From Dyadobacter endophyticus (GTDB lineage Bacteria > Bacteroidota > Bacteroidia > Cytophagales > Spirosomataceae), in the NCBI RefSeq assembly GCF_014641595.1, contig NZ_BMIA01000002.1, forward strand, positions 124,001 to 188,000: a stretch of 64,000 nt of DNA. The letters run 5' to 3'. The position numbers and the translations under genes were made by a program. Shown piece by piece: positions 51,954-62,546 of the stretch. Each line of letters starts with the position of its first letter. Within the stretch, counting starts at the first letter, position 1. Under the pieces are notes generated by a model that was not told the origin of the DNA, searched no databases, and saw nothing but the letters and a program-made list of their open reading frames with translations.

Positions 51954-53780
51954 TTATTTCGGGATTTCCGTTAGCGGCGGTACATTTCGCTCATAGCCCG
52001 CATATCCCTTGTTCTGATTGATCCTCGCCTGTGTGTTCCCATCGATCGCCGATTGCGGAATAGGCCACAAAACATGGTACGGGCTCATGGTGTATTCGTC
52101 GGCGTGGCGCGTTTTTACACCTTTGTTATAAAAATCATTTTTCTCCATCACCCTGTCATAGAAGTAATTATCATCGGAAAACTTATCAAGACTGTATGTC
52201 TTGCCGTTGGGCGCCGGCTTTCCGGTTTGAGCAAAAATATAGGCAATGCGGGTCAGCTCGGTCTTACGAGGCTCTTCAAAATAAAGTTCACGCGCGCGCT
52301 CGTCGAGGATGGTGCCAATATTGATTTTACCGGCAGCAAGCGGCGCGCAATTGGCGCGGGTGCGGACAGCATTGACATCATCGGCGGCTTTGGCCAGATC
52401 ACTTTTCCACGCGTAGGCTTCCGCACGCAGGAGGTAGGTTTCGGCCAACCTGAAAACATACCAATCCGAGTTCCCGCCCTGAGGTTGTACGCGCAACGGA
52501 TCTTCAACGAAGAGCTTATAGTTCGGCCAGTCGAACCAGCAGCGTATGGTATCGATCGTCAGAACAACCCCTTCTGCGTTTTTGAGTTGCAGGTTTTTAC
52601 CATAGTAGCTATCATCGCCTTTCAATGCAGGATTGTTGTACAAAATATCCTCCATGCGTGTCCAGTTGCCGGGCGCGTGGCGCAGGTCGTTTTTATCATC
52701 CCAGATCTGGTTCTGTGCGTAATCGGTTGGGCGCAAACGTCCGATCCCGCGGCCATACTTCACAACCTGGTCGATCTCAATCCCATAAGTGTCGATCGTG
52801 CCCCGTTTTCCATTCGGCGTGTTGATATTGTTGAACCAAAGCGGCACACAGTTCCGCATGATGAGCATCCCACCGTCGACATTGCCTTCGATATTCAGCC
52901 GGTCGATAACCAGCATTAACCCTTCGGTATTAGCCGCGATTGCCTTGTTCTGCGGCCGGTGCAAATCCCATACCACATTCCGGCTGGCGTCATTGGCATT
53001 CACGCCGAAACGAGAGGTCATCAGCTTGTGTGTACCGCCCTCAATCACATTTGTTGCCGATTTGATCGCATCGTCAAACAATCCCAACGCGAGGTTGACC
53101 TTTGTAAGCAAATGACTTACCGAACCTTTGTTCACCATTCCCTTGTCCGTCACGACAGGCACCCATTGCTCGGCAAATTCGAGGTCTTCCTTCATCTTTT
53201 TAAGGATTACTTCGCGTTTTGTAGTCTGAAAATCAAGTTTCGGGCCGTTGATTTCATTCAAAATTAATGGAACATCTCCAAACTGCTGCGTCAGCCGATA
53301 ATAGCGTGCCGCACGATGGAAGTAAGCTGCGCCCAGCACTTCGTTCCTTTCCTGCTCATTTTTATAAGTAGGCAAATCAATACGGGAAATGGCTGTATTG
53401 GCATATTTAATACCCTTGTAGCCTTCCAGCCAATACCAGCCGATTCGGTTATAATCGATATGGTTCAATTGGGCATCGGGTGTGATGAGCAGATTCAGGT
53501 TCTGTGCCGGCCCCGATTTATCGGTCGTCCCCTCCACGGCAATGTCGGAAAAGACCGATTCGGTAATCATCGGCATCGCGTCTCCATACCATTCCAGTCG
53601 TAGATTGCGCTCACACGCAACGAGTGTTGCTTTCAACCCGGCTAGGTCTTTAAAGGTCAGGTCGGGTTCGTAAAATGAAAGTGGTTCGGGTTTCAACCAC
53701 GTTTCCTTGCAGGAGGTAATCGCCCCCACTGTGCCGAGCAGACCCAATGCGAGTATATATTTTAATGTTTGGTTAAACAT
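51954..53780 (-). CDS. RagB/SusD-type surface lipoprotein (3-keto-glycoside operon)
   Basis: 608 residues. Lipoprotein signal with lipobox Cys in [18 protein letters not shown]. SusD landmarks: [40 protein letters not shown] (helical repeats), [40 protein letters not shown] and [20 protein letters not shown]. Works with the SusC encoded 27 bp upstream. The genes that follow encode the four exported enzymes, so its ligand is probably a glycoside whose breakdown needs 3-oxidation. Confidence 0.92.
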   Translation of the reverse strand: MFNQTLKYILALGLLGTVGAITSCKETWLKPEPLSFYEPDLTFKDLAGLKATLVACERNLRLEWYGDAMPMITESVFSDIAVEGTTDKSGPAQNLNLLITPDAQLNHIDYNRIGWYWLEGYKGIKYANTAISRIDLPTYKNEQERNEVLGAAYFHRAARYYRLTQQFGDVPLILNEINGPKLDFQTTKREVILKKMKEDLEFAEQWVPVVTDKGMVNKGSVSHLLTKVNLALGLFDDAIKSATNVIEGGTHKLMTSRFGVNANDASRNVVWDLHRPQNKAIAANTEGLMLVIDRLNIEGNVDGGMLIMRNCVPLWFNNINTPNGKRGTIDTYGIEIDQVVKYGRGIGRLRPTDYAQNQIWDDKNDLRHAPGNWTRMEDILYNNPALKGDDSYYGKNLQLKNAEGVVLTIDTIRCWFDWPNYKLFVEDPLRVQPQGGNSDWYVFRLAETYLLRAEAYAWKSDLAKAADDVNAVRTRANCAPLAAGKINIGTILDERARELYFEEPRKTELTRIAYIFAQTGKPAPNGKTYSLDKFSDDNYFYDRVMEKNDFYNKGVKTRHADEYTMSPYHVLWPIPQSAIDGNTQARINQNKGYAGYERNVPPLTEIPK

Positions 53781-53807
53781 GATCCTTACAGTTTTGTGTG
53801 ATAGTGA

Positions 53808-56800
53808 TTACAAGGTGATATCCAGCCCGATCGTGTAAATCCGTGGGCTCGGTACCGATGTGGCTATGCTGGCATTCGTAGCGCCGTTTGTCCCGTTCTC
53901 TGGATCCCAATAGTTCCATTGCGGTGCCCAGAAGCCGATATTGCGGACATTACCATAGATCCGCAGGTTTTGCACGGCCACTTTTTGTGAAACGGCCTTG
54001 GGTACCGTGTAAGCCACCGACAAGTTTTCGAATCGCACGAAAGATTTGCTTCTGTAAACTGCATACCCCGTCGCCGACCCTTCGCTGGAATAGAGCCTCG
54101 CCCATTCATTCGAGCGGTTTCCTTCGGTCCAGTAAGGAAACACATACGAACTGGTGCGATCCACGAAACCGTCGCGATTCTTCATCTGGTTAAATGTCGC
54201 TTTCTGTCCCCAGTAGGAGTAGATCATGAACGATACGTCCAGGCCCTTAAAGAGTTTGAACTCATTCCGCAAAGTCCATCTGAAACGTGGTGAAGTGTAT
54301 CCGAGAAACTCCTTGTCGTCATTGGTGAACTTGCCATCATTATTCACATCTTTCAATTTAAAATCACCCGGTTTGACACCGTACTTCGCAGCTTCGGCTT
54401 CCTCTTCTTTCTGCCAGACGCCCAGGATCCGGTAGTTCCATATTTCGTCGAGCGCATGACCGATAAACCATCGGTTGGTTACATCGTCGGCCTCTTTACG
54501 GCCTGTCACCTTACCTGAGCCGTCTTTGATATCGACATAGTTGCCATACAAATGCACGATTTTATTGCGGTTCATCTGGAAGTTGAATGTACTGCGCCAC
54601 GTGAAGTTTTCGCGGCGCATATTGTTGGAATTCAAACTGATTTCGAGTCCCTTGTTCTGCACTTCGCCGAGGTTGTCCCAAACGTTGTCAAAACCCAGCA
54701 CATTCGGAAGCGCGCGTTTCACCAGCAAATCCTTTGTCGTCGATTTGTAAAATTCAATACTGCCGTCCACCACATTGTTGAATAATCCAAAGTCAAGACC
54801 GACATTCAGCGCATTTGTTTTCTCCCATTTCAAATTCGGATTTGCCATACGGCTCACGTACAGCTGGCTTACCTGATACACGGTGCCGTCGGGTTTCACA
54901 TGCAGGTATTTGCCGCTTGCAAGATCGGCCAGGGCGTCGTAGCGTGGGATATCGCGATTACCGTTGTTACCATACGAAACCCGTAACTTTCCATAATTCA
55001 GCCACTTGGAACTCAGAAAGCTTTCATCGGTAAACACCCAGCCCAATGCCGCCGATGAAAACACAGCCCGCGGGTTCTTCTGCCCGAAAGCGGAATAACC
55101 ATCCCGCCGGCTCGATAGCGTGAGCATGTATTTGTCCTTGAATGAATAGAACAACCGGGCCATTAATGCGTCGGCGGTGCTGGTCTGGTCGTCGGTGTAG
55201 ACCACCGGCAACCCGCCTGCCTGGATATTGTGGTAACCCAAAACGTCCGTAGGCGCGAAGCCCTTGTTAGAAATGCTGTCACGCCAGCTTTTAAAGCGTT
55301 CGGCATTGGCCAGGAAGGTGAGGTCAATCTGATGTTTTCCGGCAATGGTTTTGTTCCATTTCAGAATGTTATCGACCTGCCAGTTGAAAACAGTCGAATC
55401 CTTGCGTGAGGCCCGGCCGCCCTCAGCAGCCCATTCGGCGTGCTTGGCAGATTCGGCATTATAGCGGTGTGTATAGTCGAAACGGGGCGTAAAATTGATT
55501 TGATAAGTAAACCCAAGAGGCAAACTGACCTTGGCAAAAAGAACGGAATTCAATGTCTGGGCTCCCTGATCCCGTTTGATGAATTGGCGGGCATAATAGG
55601 GATGGTTACCACCGCTGGCTTCGCCGTTGGGCCGCCAGGCGTAGTTGCCGTTCGCATCGAACTCCGAGCCCCAGGGCGAAATGGTCCGCGCCAAATCGTA
55701 GTTTACCGGCACCTGGCTTTCATCTCGTCGGGCAAACTGCGTGTTCATGCCTACCGACAAATACTTGTTCACTTTACCTTCAAGATTCAGACGCGCGCGG
55801 ACGGTGCTGTATTTGTCGCCTACCACGATCCCTTCGTTATTGAGGTATCCCAAAGACATATAATAGGAAATGCGGTCGTTACGCCCCGAAAGGCTTACCG
55901 TATGATCTTGCCTGAAACCTTTCTGGAATACTTTGGAATACCAATCCACACTCTTGCCGTCCTTGTAATTCTGAATCTCGGCGGGCTGCATACCCAGGCG
56001 TTGGAGCCAGACGGTCGTCGGGTCGCCCTTGGAACCGTCGAAGGCCAGCCACTGGTCAAGGGTTACGCCGGTAGGAAGGTGGTTGGGGTCGGCAAAGCGA
56101 GCAGGGTCGGCGGTGGCATTAATGTTTCGCATTACCTCTTGCCGCCAGCTGATGAAACCTTGCGGGCTGAGTACCGGCTGGTTTCTGGCCACTTCTGCCA
56201 AGCCGAAGTTACTGTTGATGTTGATAACCGGCTTACCTTCCTTACCTTTTTTAGTGGTAATCAAAATGACGCCGCTCGCTGCTTTGGCGCCGAAAACGGC
56301 CGACGAACTCGCGTCTTTTAGCACATCGATCGTCTCGATATCATTGGGATTGATATCTTCCATCCCGCCATAGTAGATCGTACCGTCGAGTACGATCAAT
56401 GGGCTGGAACCTGCATTGATCGAGTTCTGCCCCCGCACAGAAACACTTCCCCCGCCCTTTGCGGAGGCTGAAAAACCGACATTCATTCCCGGCACGTTGC
56501 CGCGCAGCACATCTTGTACCGACTGAGGGTTTTCATTTTCTAGCCGGGTCGCATTCACCTGTGATACCGCGCCGGTGAGGTCACGTTTCTTTTGGGTTCC
56601 GTAGCCGACAACTACTACTTCATTGAGCGTTTTCAAGTCGGTTACAAGCAAAATATCGACTATACTCGCATTACCCATTTGCTGCTCCTGCGTGACATAC
56701 CCGACGGCCGAAAATACCAGCACCCCTGTATCTCCGGGAATCTCGATGGTGAACTTGCCCTCCGCATTGGTTGTCGTACCCTGGTTTGTTCCTTTGACAA

Positions 56801-57005
56801 CCACCGTTACACCCGGAACAGGCGTATTTCCGTCTTTGGCCAGTACGGTGCCGGTAATAGTTCTGTCGGCTTGCATTACATGGCCAACCCTTGCGAGCGG
56901 ACTCGCGACGACACTGGCGGGCACCGGCGGGTGCAGGCATATCGCACATATGCATACCCCGCTCATGCGCCGCAAAGAGGTAAAAAGTCCTTTTGTGATG
57001 TGCAT
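53808..57005 (-). CDS. SusC/RagA-type TonB-dependent transporter (3-keto-glycoside operon)
   Basis: 1065 residues. Export signal near the N-terminus (MSGVCICAICLHPPVPASVV), then the regulatory domain (ITGTVLAKDGNTPVPGVTVV, residues about 48-130). The junction is LNEVVVVGYGTQKKRDLTGA, and the plug has VLRGNVPGMNVGF, LIVLDGTIYYGGMEDINPND and VLKDASSSAVFGAKAASGVI. The barrel ends in SPRIYTIGLDITL. First gene of a six-gene minus-strand operon (susC, susD, epimerase, DUF1080, oxidoreductase, DUF6807). The terminator of the next PUL lies upstream at 57151-57189. Confidence 0.93.
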   Translation of the reverse strand: MHITKGLFTSLRRMSGVCICAICLHPPVPASVVASPLARVGHVMQADRTITGTVLAKDGNTPVPGVTVVVKGTNQGTTTNAEGKFTIEIPGDTGVLVFSAVGYVTQEQQMGNASIVDILLVTDLKTLNEVVVVGYGTQKKRDLTGAVSQVNATRLENENPQSVQDVLRGNVPGMNVGFSASAKGGGSVSVRGQNSINAGSSPLIVLDGTIYYGGMEDINPNDIETIDVLKDASSSAVFGAKAASGVILITTKKGKEGKPVININSNFGLAEVARNQPVLSPQGFISWRQEVMRNINATADPARFADPNHLPTGVTLDQWLAFDGSKGDPTTVWLQRLGMQPAEIQNYKDGKSVDWYSKVFQKGFRQDHTVSLSGRNDRISYYMSLGYLNNEGIVVGDKYSTVRARLNLEGKVNKYLSVGMNTQFARRDESQVPVNYDLARTISPWGSEFDANGNYAWRPNGEASGGNHPYYARQFIKRDQGAQTLNSVLFAKVSLPLGFTYQINFTPRFDYTHRYNAESAKHAEWAAEGGRASRKDSTVFNWQVDNILKWNKTIAGKHQIDLTFLANAERFKSWRDSISNKGFAPTDVLGYHNIQAGGLPVVYTDDQTSTADALMARLFYSFKDKYMLTLSSRRDGYSAFGQKNPRAVFSSAALGWVFTDESFLSSKWLNYGKLRVSYGNNGNRDIPRYDALADLASGKYLHVKPDGTVYQVSQLYVSRMANPNLKWEKTNALNVGLDFGLFNNVVDGSIEFYKSTTKDLLVKRALPNVLGFDNVWDNLGEVQNKGLEISLNSNNMRRENFTWRSTFNFQMNRNKIVHLYGNYVDIKDGSGKVTGRKEADDVTNRWFIGHALDEIWNYRILGVWQKEEEAEAAKYGVKPGDFKLKDVNNDGKFTNDDKEFLGYTSPRFRWTLRNEFKLFKGLDVSFMIYSYWGQKATFNQMKNRDGFVDRTSSYVFPYWTEGNRSNEWARLYSSEGSATGYAVYRSKSFVRFENLSVAYTVPKAVSQKVAVQNLRIYGNVRNIGFWAPQWNYWDPENGTNGATNASIATSVPSPRIYTIGLDITL

Positions 57006-57150
57006 AGGTTAGTGAATTAAGATGATGTTTTAGGTGAAATATAACACCCTGACGCCACCCATTCCAGCCTGTCTACGCTCACAAGTAGTCCTAATTTTTA
57101 ACCGGATAGTACCAATGATTCACCGGCAATATTTTTTTATTTTCCCCTCT

Positions 57151-57189
57151 CCTAAAACAAAAAAGGATGGCTGCACATGGCAACCATCC
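57151..57189 (-). terminator. Terminator of the upstream susCD pair
   Basis: A 10-bp stem GGATGGCTGC / GCAACCATCC (one mismatch), with a T-rich stretch following on the minus strand (complement of 57151-57164). Sits 28 bases after the susD stop at 57217. Confidence 0.75.
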
Positions 57190-57216
57190 TCTTGATTTTA
57201 TTACTCCGGGAACCGA

Positions 57217-58884
57217 TCAGTACCCTGGGTTCTGCGGGAATACCGATTTACCATCGGATGTTTTCGCACTGCGGTCGATCTGTGTTTGAGGGATAGGTCT
57301 CACCACATGATGCGCCGCGATAGCCGAAGCCTGTGGGTTGTATTTTTTAACCCTTTCCACGAGGAGGCCCCAGCGTTTCAGGTCCAGCCAGCGGGTTTGC
57401 TCGCCGGCCAGCTCCCTTGCACGTTCCTCAATAATCGTCTCCATCGTAAGGTCTTTCGCGTCAATGAGCATTTTGTCCTTTTTACCAGGCCAGCCCGCAC
57501 GGTATCTCACCATATTAATGGCTTCGGCAGCACCGGCTTTATCGCCCGATTGAAACAGCGCTTCTGCAAGCATCAGGTAGACATCCGCCAGACGCACCAC
57601 GTAATAATCGCGGCTGCCCGGTTCGTAAGTCATATCAGGACGTTTTGAATCGAAAAACTTCTGCAAGGTCGGGAACAAAGCTTCCGAATACTTGCTAGGC
57701 ACGAGTACCTGGTATTTTTTCGTCGCACGCACCTCTTTCGTCATTTCGTAACCTGGAATGAAGATGGCCGTATCGCCCGCCGCAAACGTCACTTTTGTTT
57801 TGGAATCATCAAACGAAGCCGCGTTATAAGTACCCGGGTTGTTGGAAAGCCACGTATCGCGGAATGTCTTTTTGTAACGCGAGTCGTTGACACGTTCAGC
57901 GAAAACGGTGTTGATCAGGTACTCGGTCGGTCTCAAGCGTTTGAAAGGCCGTCCCCAATAAGTATCCCGTTTCATACCCGGTTGTACGTCGTACTGCATC
58001 CCGAAATAGAGGTGCAAACTGTTACCGGTACCGTTCGTCAATGCATCGCTGGTGTATTGCACGGCAAAAACTACCTCGGAGTGGTTCTGGTTGTTTTCAT
58101 CGAACACAGCCGAGAAATCGTCTAGCAACTTATAGCCATATTTGGTTGAAACTTCTTTCAGAAGATCGGCTGCTTTGGTGAAATCGTCCGCTGCTTTTTG
58201 AGTTGAATATCCTTTTGCCAGGTACACTTTCGCCAGCAACGCCTGCGCGTGAGGCTTGGTAGCGCGGCCGTAGTCGCTCGACTGTGCCTTTGCTTCAAGA
58301 TCGGTAACCGCCTCGCTCAGGTCTTTGATGATCGCCGTGTACATTTCGGCATCGGTCGCACGTTTGGTTTCTTTGGTTGGTGTCAAAGTCTCGTTAAAGT
58401 AAAGGTCTACGCCACCGTACTGCTGATGCAGGAGATAGTAGTAATGACCACGCAAAAACTTGGCTTCTGCAATGCGCAGCTTTTTGACATTATCGGCAAT
58501 ACCCGTCACATTCGGTGCCCGCTCGATTACCGCATTACAGGTATTGATACCCCGATAGAGCTCGTCCCATGTTGTTGCCAGATAATCCACGGTCGGGTTC
58601 AGCTGGCCATCATAAAAATGGAAACCCTTGTAACCGCCATCTGCACCGGTAGCGTAAATATCAGTACCATATTCGGTTAGGGTCAAGCCCTGTTGGGTCG
58701 CATAGTAGAAGCGGAGCGATGAATAAGCTGCTTTCACGCCGTCTTCAAAACCTTTGGCGGTGTTCATGTAGTCGGTACCAACCCCCGAGATGATCTTTTC
58801 GTCCAGCACATCCTTGCACCCCTGCCCCGCGAGCATCAGCGCCGCCATGCCGTACACCACAATCGATTTTCTTATATTTTTCAT
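57217..58884 (-). CDS. RagB/SusD-type surface lipoprotein (middle PUL)
   Basis: 555 residues. Lipoprotein signal with lipobox in LMLAGQGCKDVLDEKIISG (Cys about 23). SusD landmarks: TTWDELYRGINTCNAVIERA, RIAEAKFLRGHYYYLLHQQY, VVRLADVYLMLAEALFQSGD, INMVRYRAGWPGKKDKML and IIEERARELAGEQTRWLDLK; the C-terminus has RPIPQTQIDRSAKTSDGKS. Follows its susC by 37 bp. No enzyme gene is linked to this pair inside its transcription unit, which ends at the hairpin downstream. Confidence 0.92.
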   Translation of the reverse strand: MKNIRKSIVVYGMAALMLAGQGCKDVLDEKIISGVGTDYMNTAKGFEDGVKAAYSSLRFYYATQQGLTLTEYGTDIYATGADGGYKGFHFYDGQLNPTVDYLATTWDELYRGINTCNAVIERAPNVTGIADNVKKLRIAEAKFLRGHYYYLLHQQYGGVDLYFNETLTPTKETKRATDAEMYTAIIKDLSEAVTDLEAKAQSSDYGRATKPHAQALLAKVYLAKGYSTQKAADDFTKAADLLKEVSTKYGYKLLDDFSAVFDENNQNHSEVVFAVQYTSDALTNGTGNSLHLYFGMQYDVQPGMKRDTYWGRPFKRLRPTEYLINTVFAERVNDSRYKKTFRDTWLSNNPGTYNAASFDDSKTKVTFAAGDTAIFIPGYEMTKEVRATKKYQVLVPSKYSEALFPTLQKFFDSKRPDMTYEPGSRDYYVVRLADVYLMLAEALFQSGDKAGAAEAINMVRYRAGWPGKKDKMLIDAKDLTMETIIEERARELAGEQTRWLDLKRWGLLVERVKKYNPQASAIAAHHVVRPIPQTQIDRSAKTSDGKSVFPQNPGY

Positions 58885-58921
58885 TTGTCAGTATCTTTTA
58901 AAAAATTTCAAAACCAAGCCA

Positions 58922-61900
58922 TTAGAATTTCGCGTTCAAGCCGAATGTGATCACCATCGTAGCTGGGGTTATACCTGTACCACCCGCTGCAAGGCCGGTA
59001 GTTTCTGGGTCAACACCGTTGTATTTGCTCCGGTATTTCGCCCAGATGAAAGGCTGCTGGATGCTCGAATACAAGCGCAATGATTCCATTCCCAGCTTTT
59101 TAGACAGTTCCGGTGTGAATGTGTAACCCACGTTCACGTTTCTCAGCTTCACAAATGTTCCGTCAAAATAAGTAAGCGTGCTTCCGTAAACCGGGAACTC
59201 CTGGTTGCTTTTCGGACGTGGGAACTCGTTGGTAGGGTTGTTTGGCGTCCAGTAATCTACTTTCATCTGCTGATAGCGGCCTGCCAATGCGTTGTTGTTT
59301 CTGTGGAACTCGCTGCGAATCAGGTTACCTACGCGGGCAAAGAAGAAGAATGAAAGGTCGAAGCCTTTGTAGCTGAGACGGTTGGTGATTCCACCGCTGA
59401 AATCAGGCACATCGGAACCGATGATCTCGCGGTCGTCCGCATTGATTTTTCCATCTCCGTTGTTATCCTTGATTTTGATCTGCCCCACTTCGCTGGCGAA
59501 TGATTTCGCAGCATCAGCCTCATTGGTTTGCCAAATACCCACTTTTCTGTAATCGTACACCGTGCTAAGCGGGCGTCCGATAAACCAGCCGTTACCCAGG
59601 TCATCCACTTTTCCATTGTAGAGCGACAGGATAGCTTCTGTATTTTTGGTGAACGTGAAATCAGTGGTCCATTTGAAACCGCCGGCTGTGTTGACATTAT
59701 TAGTAGTCAAACTCAACTCGATACCACGGTTGCGGGTTTCACCCACATTGCGGGTAACGGCCGCATAGCCCCTGGATCCAGGCAGCTGATCAGACAGCAG
59801 CAAATCAGTGGTATTGGTTTGATAAAATTCCAAAGAACCCTGAATCTTTCCACGGATAAAGCTGAAATCTAACCCTACGTTGGAAGTAGCGGACGATTCC
59901 CAACGCAAATCAGGGTTTCCAATCCTGTCGCCACGATAACCATAAGCCGGCGTCGTGTTCCATGCGTAGCTTGTACGTCCCAAAAACGCCTGTGTCTGAT
60001 AAGGAGCCAAACCGGTATTACCCACTTTACCCCAGCCGGCGCGGATTTTAAGCAGGTCGATCCAGCTAACGCTTTTCAGAAAGTTTTCATTGGCCACGTT
60101 CCAACCTAACGCGATACCGGGGAAGTTACCGTACTTGCTGTTTTCCCCGAAACGGCTTGAACCATCACGACGCATCGTCACTGTTACCAGGTATTTGTCA
60201 TTATAGTCGTAGTTCACACGAGCCATGTACGAGTTGATCTGCCATGGAATGTAGCCGCTTGTAGGAGAGAATATGGTCGTTGCCGCTCCGAGATTGTAAA
60301 ACGATTGTGTCTCCACCGGAACACCCTGAACGCTCGCACCATAAATTTCTGCACGATCTTTCTGGAAGGAATGTAGTAATGTCACATTCAAATTATGCTT
60401 TCCTCCAAAGGTCTTACTATAATTGATAATATTCTCCAAAGTCCAATTGAAGGCGAACCCTTGCCATACTTTTGCCTGGGAATCTCCTCCTTTTCGAGCG
60501 TTCGTTTGGGAGCCAATAAACCGTCCATAACGGCTGAGGGTAAAATCAGGACCAAAGTTGACACGGTATTTTAACCCGGGCAGAATACTGAACTCTGTGT
60601 AAATGCTGTTGAAAATACGGTAACGTTTGAGCTCGGCAACCTGCGCGCCCGGAACCAGTTCCGCAAGCGGGTTGGTCAGCAACGCATCATTGGTAGGTGA
60701 AAAAATCAGCTTTCCATTATCGTCATAAGGTACGGCCAACGGATTTTGGTTAATCGTCATTCCGTAAGTGTTCAGGGAGTCACCGTTGCGGATGCTGTTC
60801 ATCATATAGGACGACAAACCTACCTTCAACCATTTATTTACCTGATGATCAATGTTCGAACGCAGCGAAAGACGGGTAAAATTCGCTTCTTTTACTACAC
60901 CCTTGTCGCGGAAAAAACCTCCCGAAATGTAAAACTGTGTGCGGTCGTTTCCGCCCTGGACACCCACCGAATGATTCTGCATCACGCCCGTTTTCACAAT
61001 CAGGTCCTGCCAGTCGGTGCTGGTGCCGTTCGCGATACCTTTCGCAACATTGGGATCACCACCAAGGACAGCCACTTTGGCGTCGGCCTCTGCATTGATC
61101 ACACCAGTGGGGATCGCGTTGCCGGCTGCATCTTTATACCCACCCGTGGCACGATAAGCCTCACGCACAAATTCCGCAAATTCGGGCCCACTGAATAACT
61201 CCACTTTATCGAGCGCTTTGGAAACACCTACATAACCGTCGTAGCTGATCGTCGTTTTACCTTTCGGGGCACCTCGCTTGGTCGTAACGAGCACAACCCC
61301 GTTGGCACCGCGCGAACCGTAGATCGCCGTAGCGGTAGCATCCTTCAAAACCTCCATCGACTGGATGTCGTTGGGGTTCATATCTTCATAACCGGCTGCC
61401 AACGGGATACCGTCCACTACATATAGCGGATCGTTACCTGCATTGAACGACCGACGGCCGCGGATCAGGATCTTCGGCACCGTTCCCGGCTTGGAGCCCG
61501 ATTGCGTCACGTCTACCCCTGCGGCACGGCCCTGTAAGGCCTGCCCCAGGTTGGTAATAGGCATTTCATTAATTTCTTTCGAACCGACCGAAGAAATTGC
61601 GCCGGTCAGCTGGCTTTTCTTTTGCGTACCATAACCTACAACCACAACCTCCGTCAGTATTTTCTGATCGCTGGCGAGCACTATATCCACCACACTTTTA
61701 TTACCAACAGCCACTTCCTGCGTCACGAAACCTACTGCTGAAAACACGAGGACCGCGTTATCTTCCGGAATGCTCATCTTGAAAGCGCCGTCGGCATCGG
61801 TATTGGTACCACTTTTGCTTCCTTTCAGTACTACCGAAACACCGGGAACCGGAAGGTTATCTTCCACTGAAGTCACCTTTCCTGAAACTGTCCTGTCGAT

Positions 61901-62044
61901 AACCCTGATGGTCGGGTTTGAAGGCCTCATTGCATAGACCTGCCCTGTAAAACCCGTCATCACCGCACCAGCCATTGCCCAACGCATCATACAGTGGCTA
62001 ATACTTGTAAAGTTTCTTTTCATACGCATTGATTGTTTAACCAT
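58922..62044 (-). CDS. SusC/RagA-type TonB-dependent transporter (middle PUL)
   Basis: About 1040 residues from the ATG at 62044 (MVKQSMRMKRNFTSISHCMM); ATGs at 62029 and 62023 are close alternatives. The frame runs on to 62296 through AT-rich leader that is not protein-like, so the longer start was rejected. Regulatory domain (VSGKVTSVEDNLPVPGVSVV), junction EVVVVGYGTQKKSQLTGAIS, plug LGQALQGRAAGVDVTQSGSK, DVVDGIPLA-like segment (LYVVDGIPLAAGYEDMNPND) and VLKDATATAIYGSRGANGVV. The C-terminal strand TPATMVITFGLNAKF ends in Phe. Pairs with the susD 37 bp downstream. Confidence 0.92.
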   Translation of the reverse strand: MVKQSMRMKRNFTSISHCMMRWAMAGAVMTGFTGQVYAMRPSNPTIRVIDRTVSGKVTSVEDNLPVPGVSVVLKGSKSGTNTDADGAFKMSIPEDNAVLVFSAVGFVTQEVAVGNKSVVDIVLASDQKILTEVVVVGYGTQKKSQLTGAISSVGSKEINEMPITNLGQALQGRAAGVDVTQSGSKPGTVPKILIRGRRSFNAGNDPLYVVDGIPLAAGYEDMNPNDIQSMEVLKDATATAIYGSRGANGVVLVTTKRGAPKGKTTISYDGYVGVSKALDKVELFSGPEFAEFVREAYRATGGYKDAAGNAIPTGVINAEADAKVAVLGGDPNVAKGIANGTSTDWQDLIVKTGVMQNHSVGVQGGNDRTQFYISGGFFRDKGVVKEANFTRLSLRSNIDHQVNKWLKVGLSSYMMNSIRNGDSLNTYGMTINQNPLAVPYDDNGKLIFSPTNDALLTNPLAELVPGAQVAELKRYRIFNSIYTEFSILPGLKYRVNFGPDFTLSRYGRFIGSQTNARKGGDSQAKVWQGFAFNWTLENIINYSKTFGGKHNLNVTLLHSFQKDRAEIYGASVQGVPVETQSFYNLGAATTIFSPTSGYIPWQINSYMARVNYDYNDKYLVTVTMRRDGSSRFGENSKYGNFPGIALGWNVANENFLKSVSWIDLLKIRAGWGKVGNTGLAPYQTQAFLGRTSYAWNTTPAYGYRGDRIGNPDLRWESSATSNVGLDFSFIRGKIQGSLEFYQTNTTDLLLSDQLPGSRGYAAVTRNVGETRNRGIELSLTTNNVNTAGGFKWTTDFTFTKNTEAILSLYNGKVDDLGNGWFIGRPLSTVYDYRKVGIWQTNEADAAKSFASEVGQIKIKDNNGDGKINADDREIIGSDVPDFSGGITNRLSYKGFDLSFFFFARVGNLIRSEFHRNNNALAGRYQQMKVDYWTPNNPTNEFPRPKSNQEFPVYGSTLTYFDGTFVKLRNVNVGYTFTPELSKKLGMESLRLYSSIQQPFIWAKYRSKYNGVDPETTGLAAGGTGITPATMVITFGLNAKF

Positions 62045-62546
62045 TAATAGTTCACCATAAACTGTCAATTCTGACGACCACTTGATAGATCTCCCCTTAC
62101 AAATAATTATATTTTTCCCATCAATAGTTATAATACACACGCAGTTACTTGGCGCAGATTTGTAACCAATCTGTTGAAATATTTTATCTGGAAAGAGGTT
62201 CAGGGATGATAAGTATTTTTGATTTCCTGTAGTATGCCTTTTTGAACAATTCCAATAAGCATATTTATTGTACTTATTATACCATTTGAAAATCAATTTG
62301 AGAATAGAGATTCGGGGAGAAAATTGAAAACGATCCGCGAAGTTTATTTATGCAATCGTTATCGGGAACGTTGCCAAAATAGACTCGTTCCAATATTTTA
62401 TTATAAGATATTTACACAAAGAAATACAAAAATGCCATATCCACTAGGCAGGCACTCTCCGAATATTGTATTTAAACAATATTAAGTAAGAGCTATTCCC
62501 AGCAGATATGGCAAGGCAGGTTATTGATGAAGCAGTAATCTGACAC
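62045..62546. other. AT-rich intergenic leader between two PULs
   Basis: 502 bases without a plausible gene. It serves as the 5' region for the susC at 62044 and the 3' region of the DUF1735 gene at 62547. A perfect inverted repeat AATATTGT-ATTTAA-ACAATATT lies at 62462-62483, and a partial inverted pattern GCAATCGTT...GAACGTTGC at 62352-62374. No clear TTTG/TAnnTTTG promoter pair was found on the minus strand. Confidence 0.6.

Noticed and set aside
52053..52919. 288-codon open frame antisense to susD
   Set aside because: Overlaps a complete SusD with lipobox and family motifs; no protein-like features of its own.
55440..56321. 293-codon open frame antisense to the susC gene
   Set aside because: Opposite-strand shadow of a clear SusC barrel; no domain seen.
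58922..62296. Long N-terminal extension of the middle SusC to 62296
   Set aside because: The extra 84 residues come from AT-rich leader DNA, with no signal peptide. The start at 62044 gives a normal SusC N-terminus.
62351..62374. Possible LacI-type operator GCAATCGTT...GAACGTTGC
   Set aside because: Contains AACGTT-like cores but the arms need an indel to pair, and it does not match the CAAACGTTTG motif well enough.
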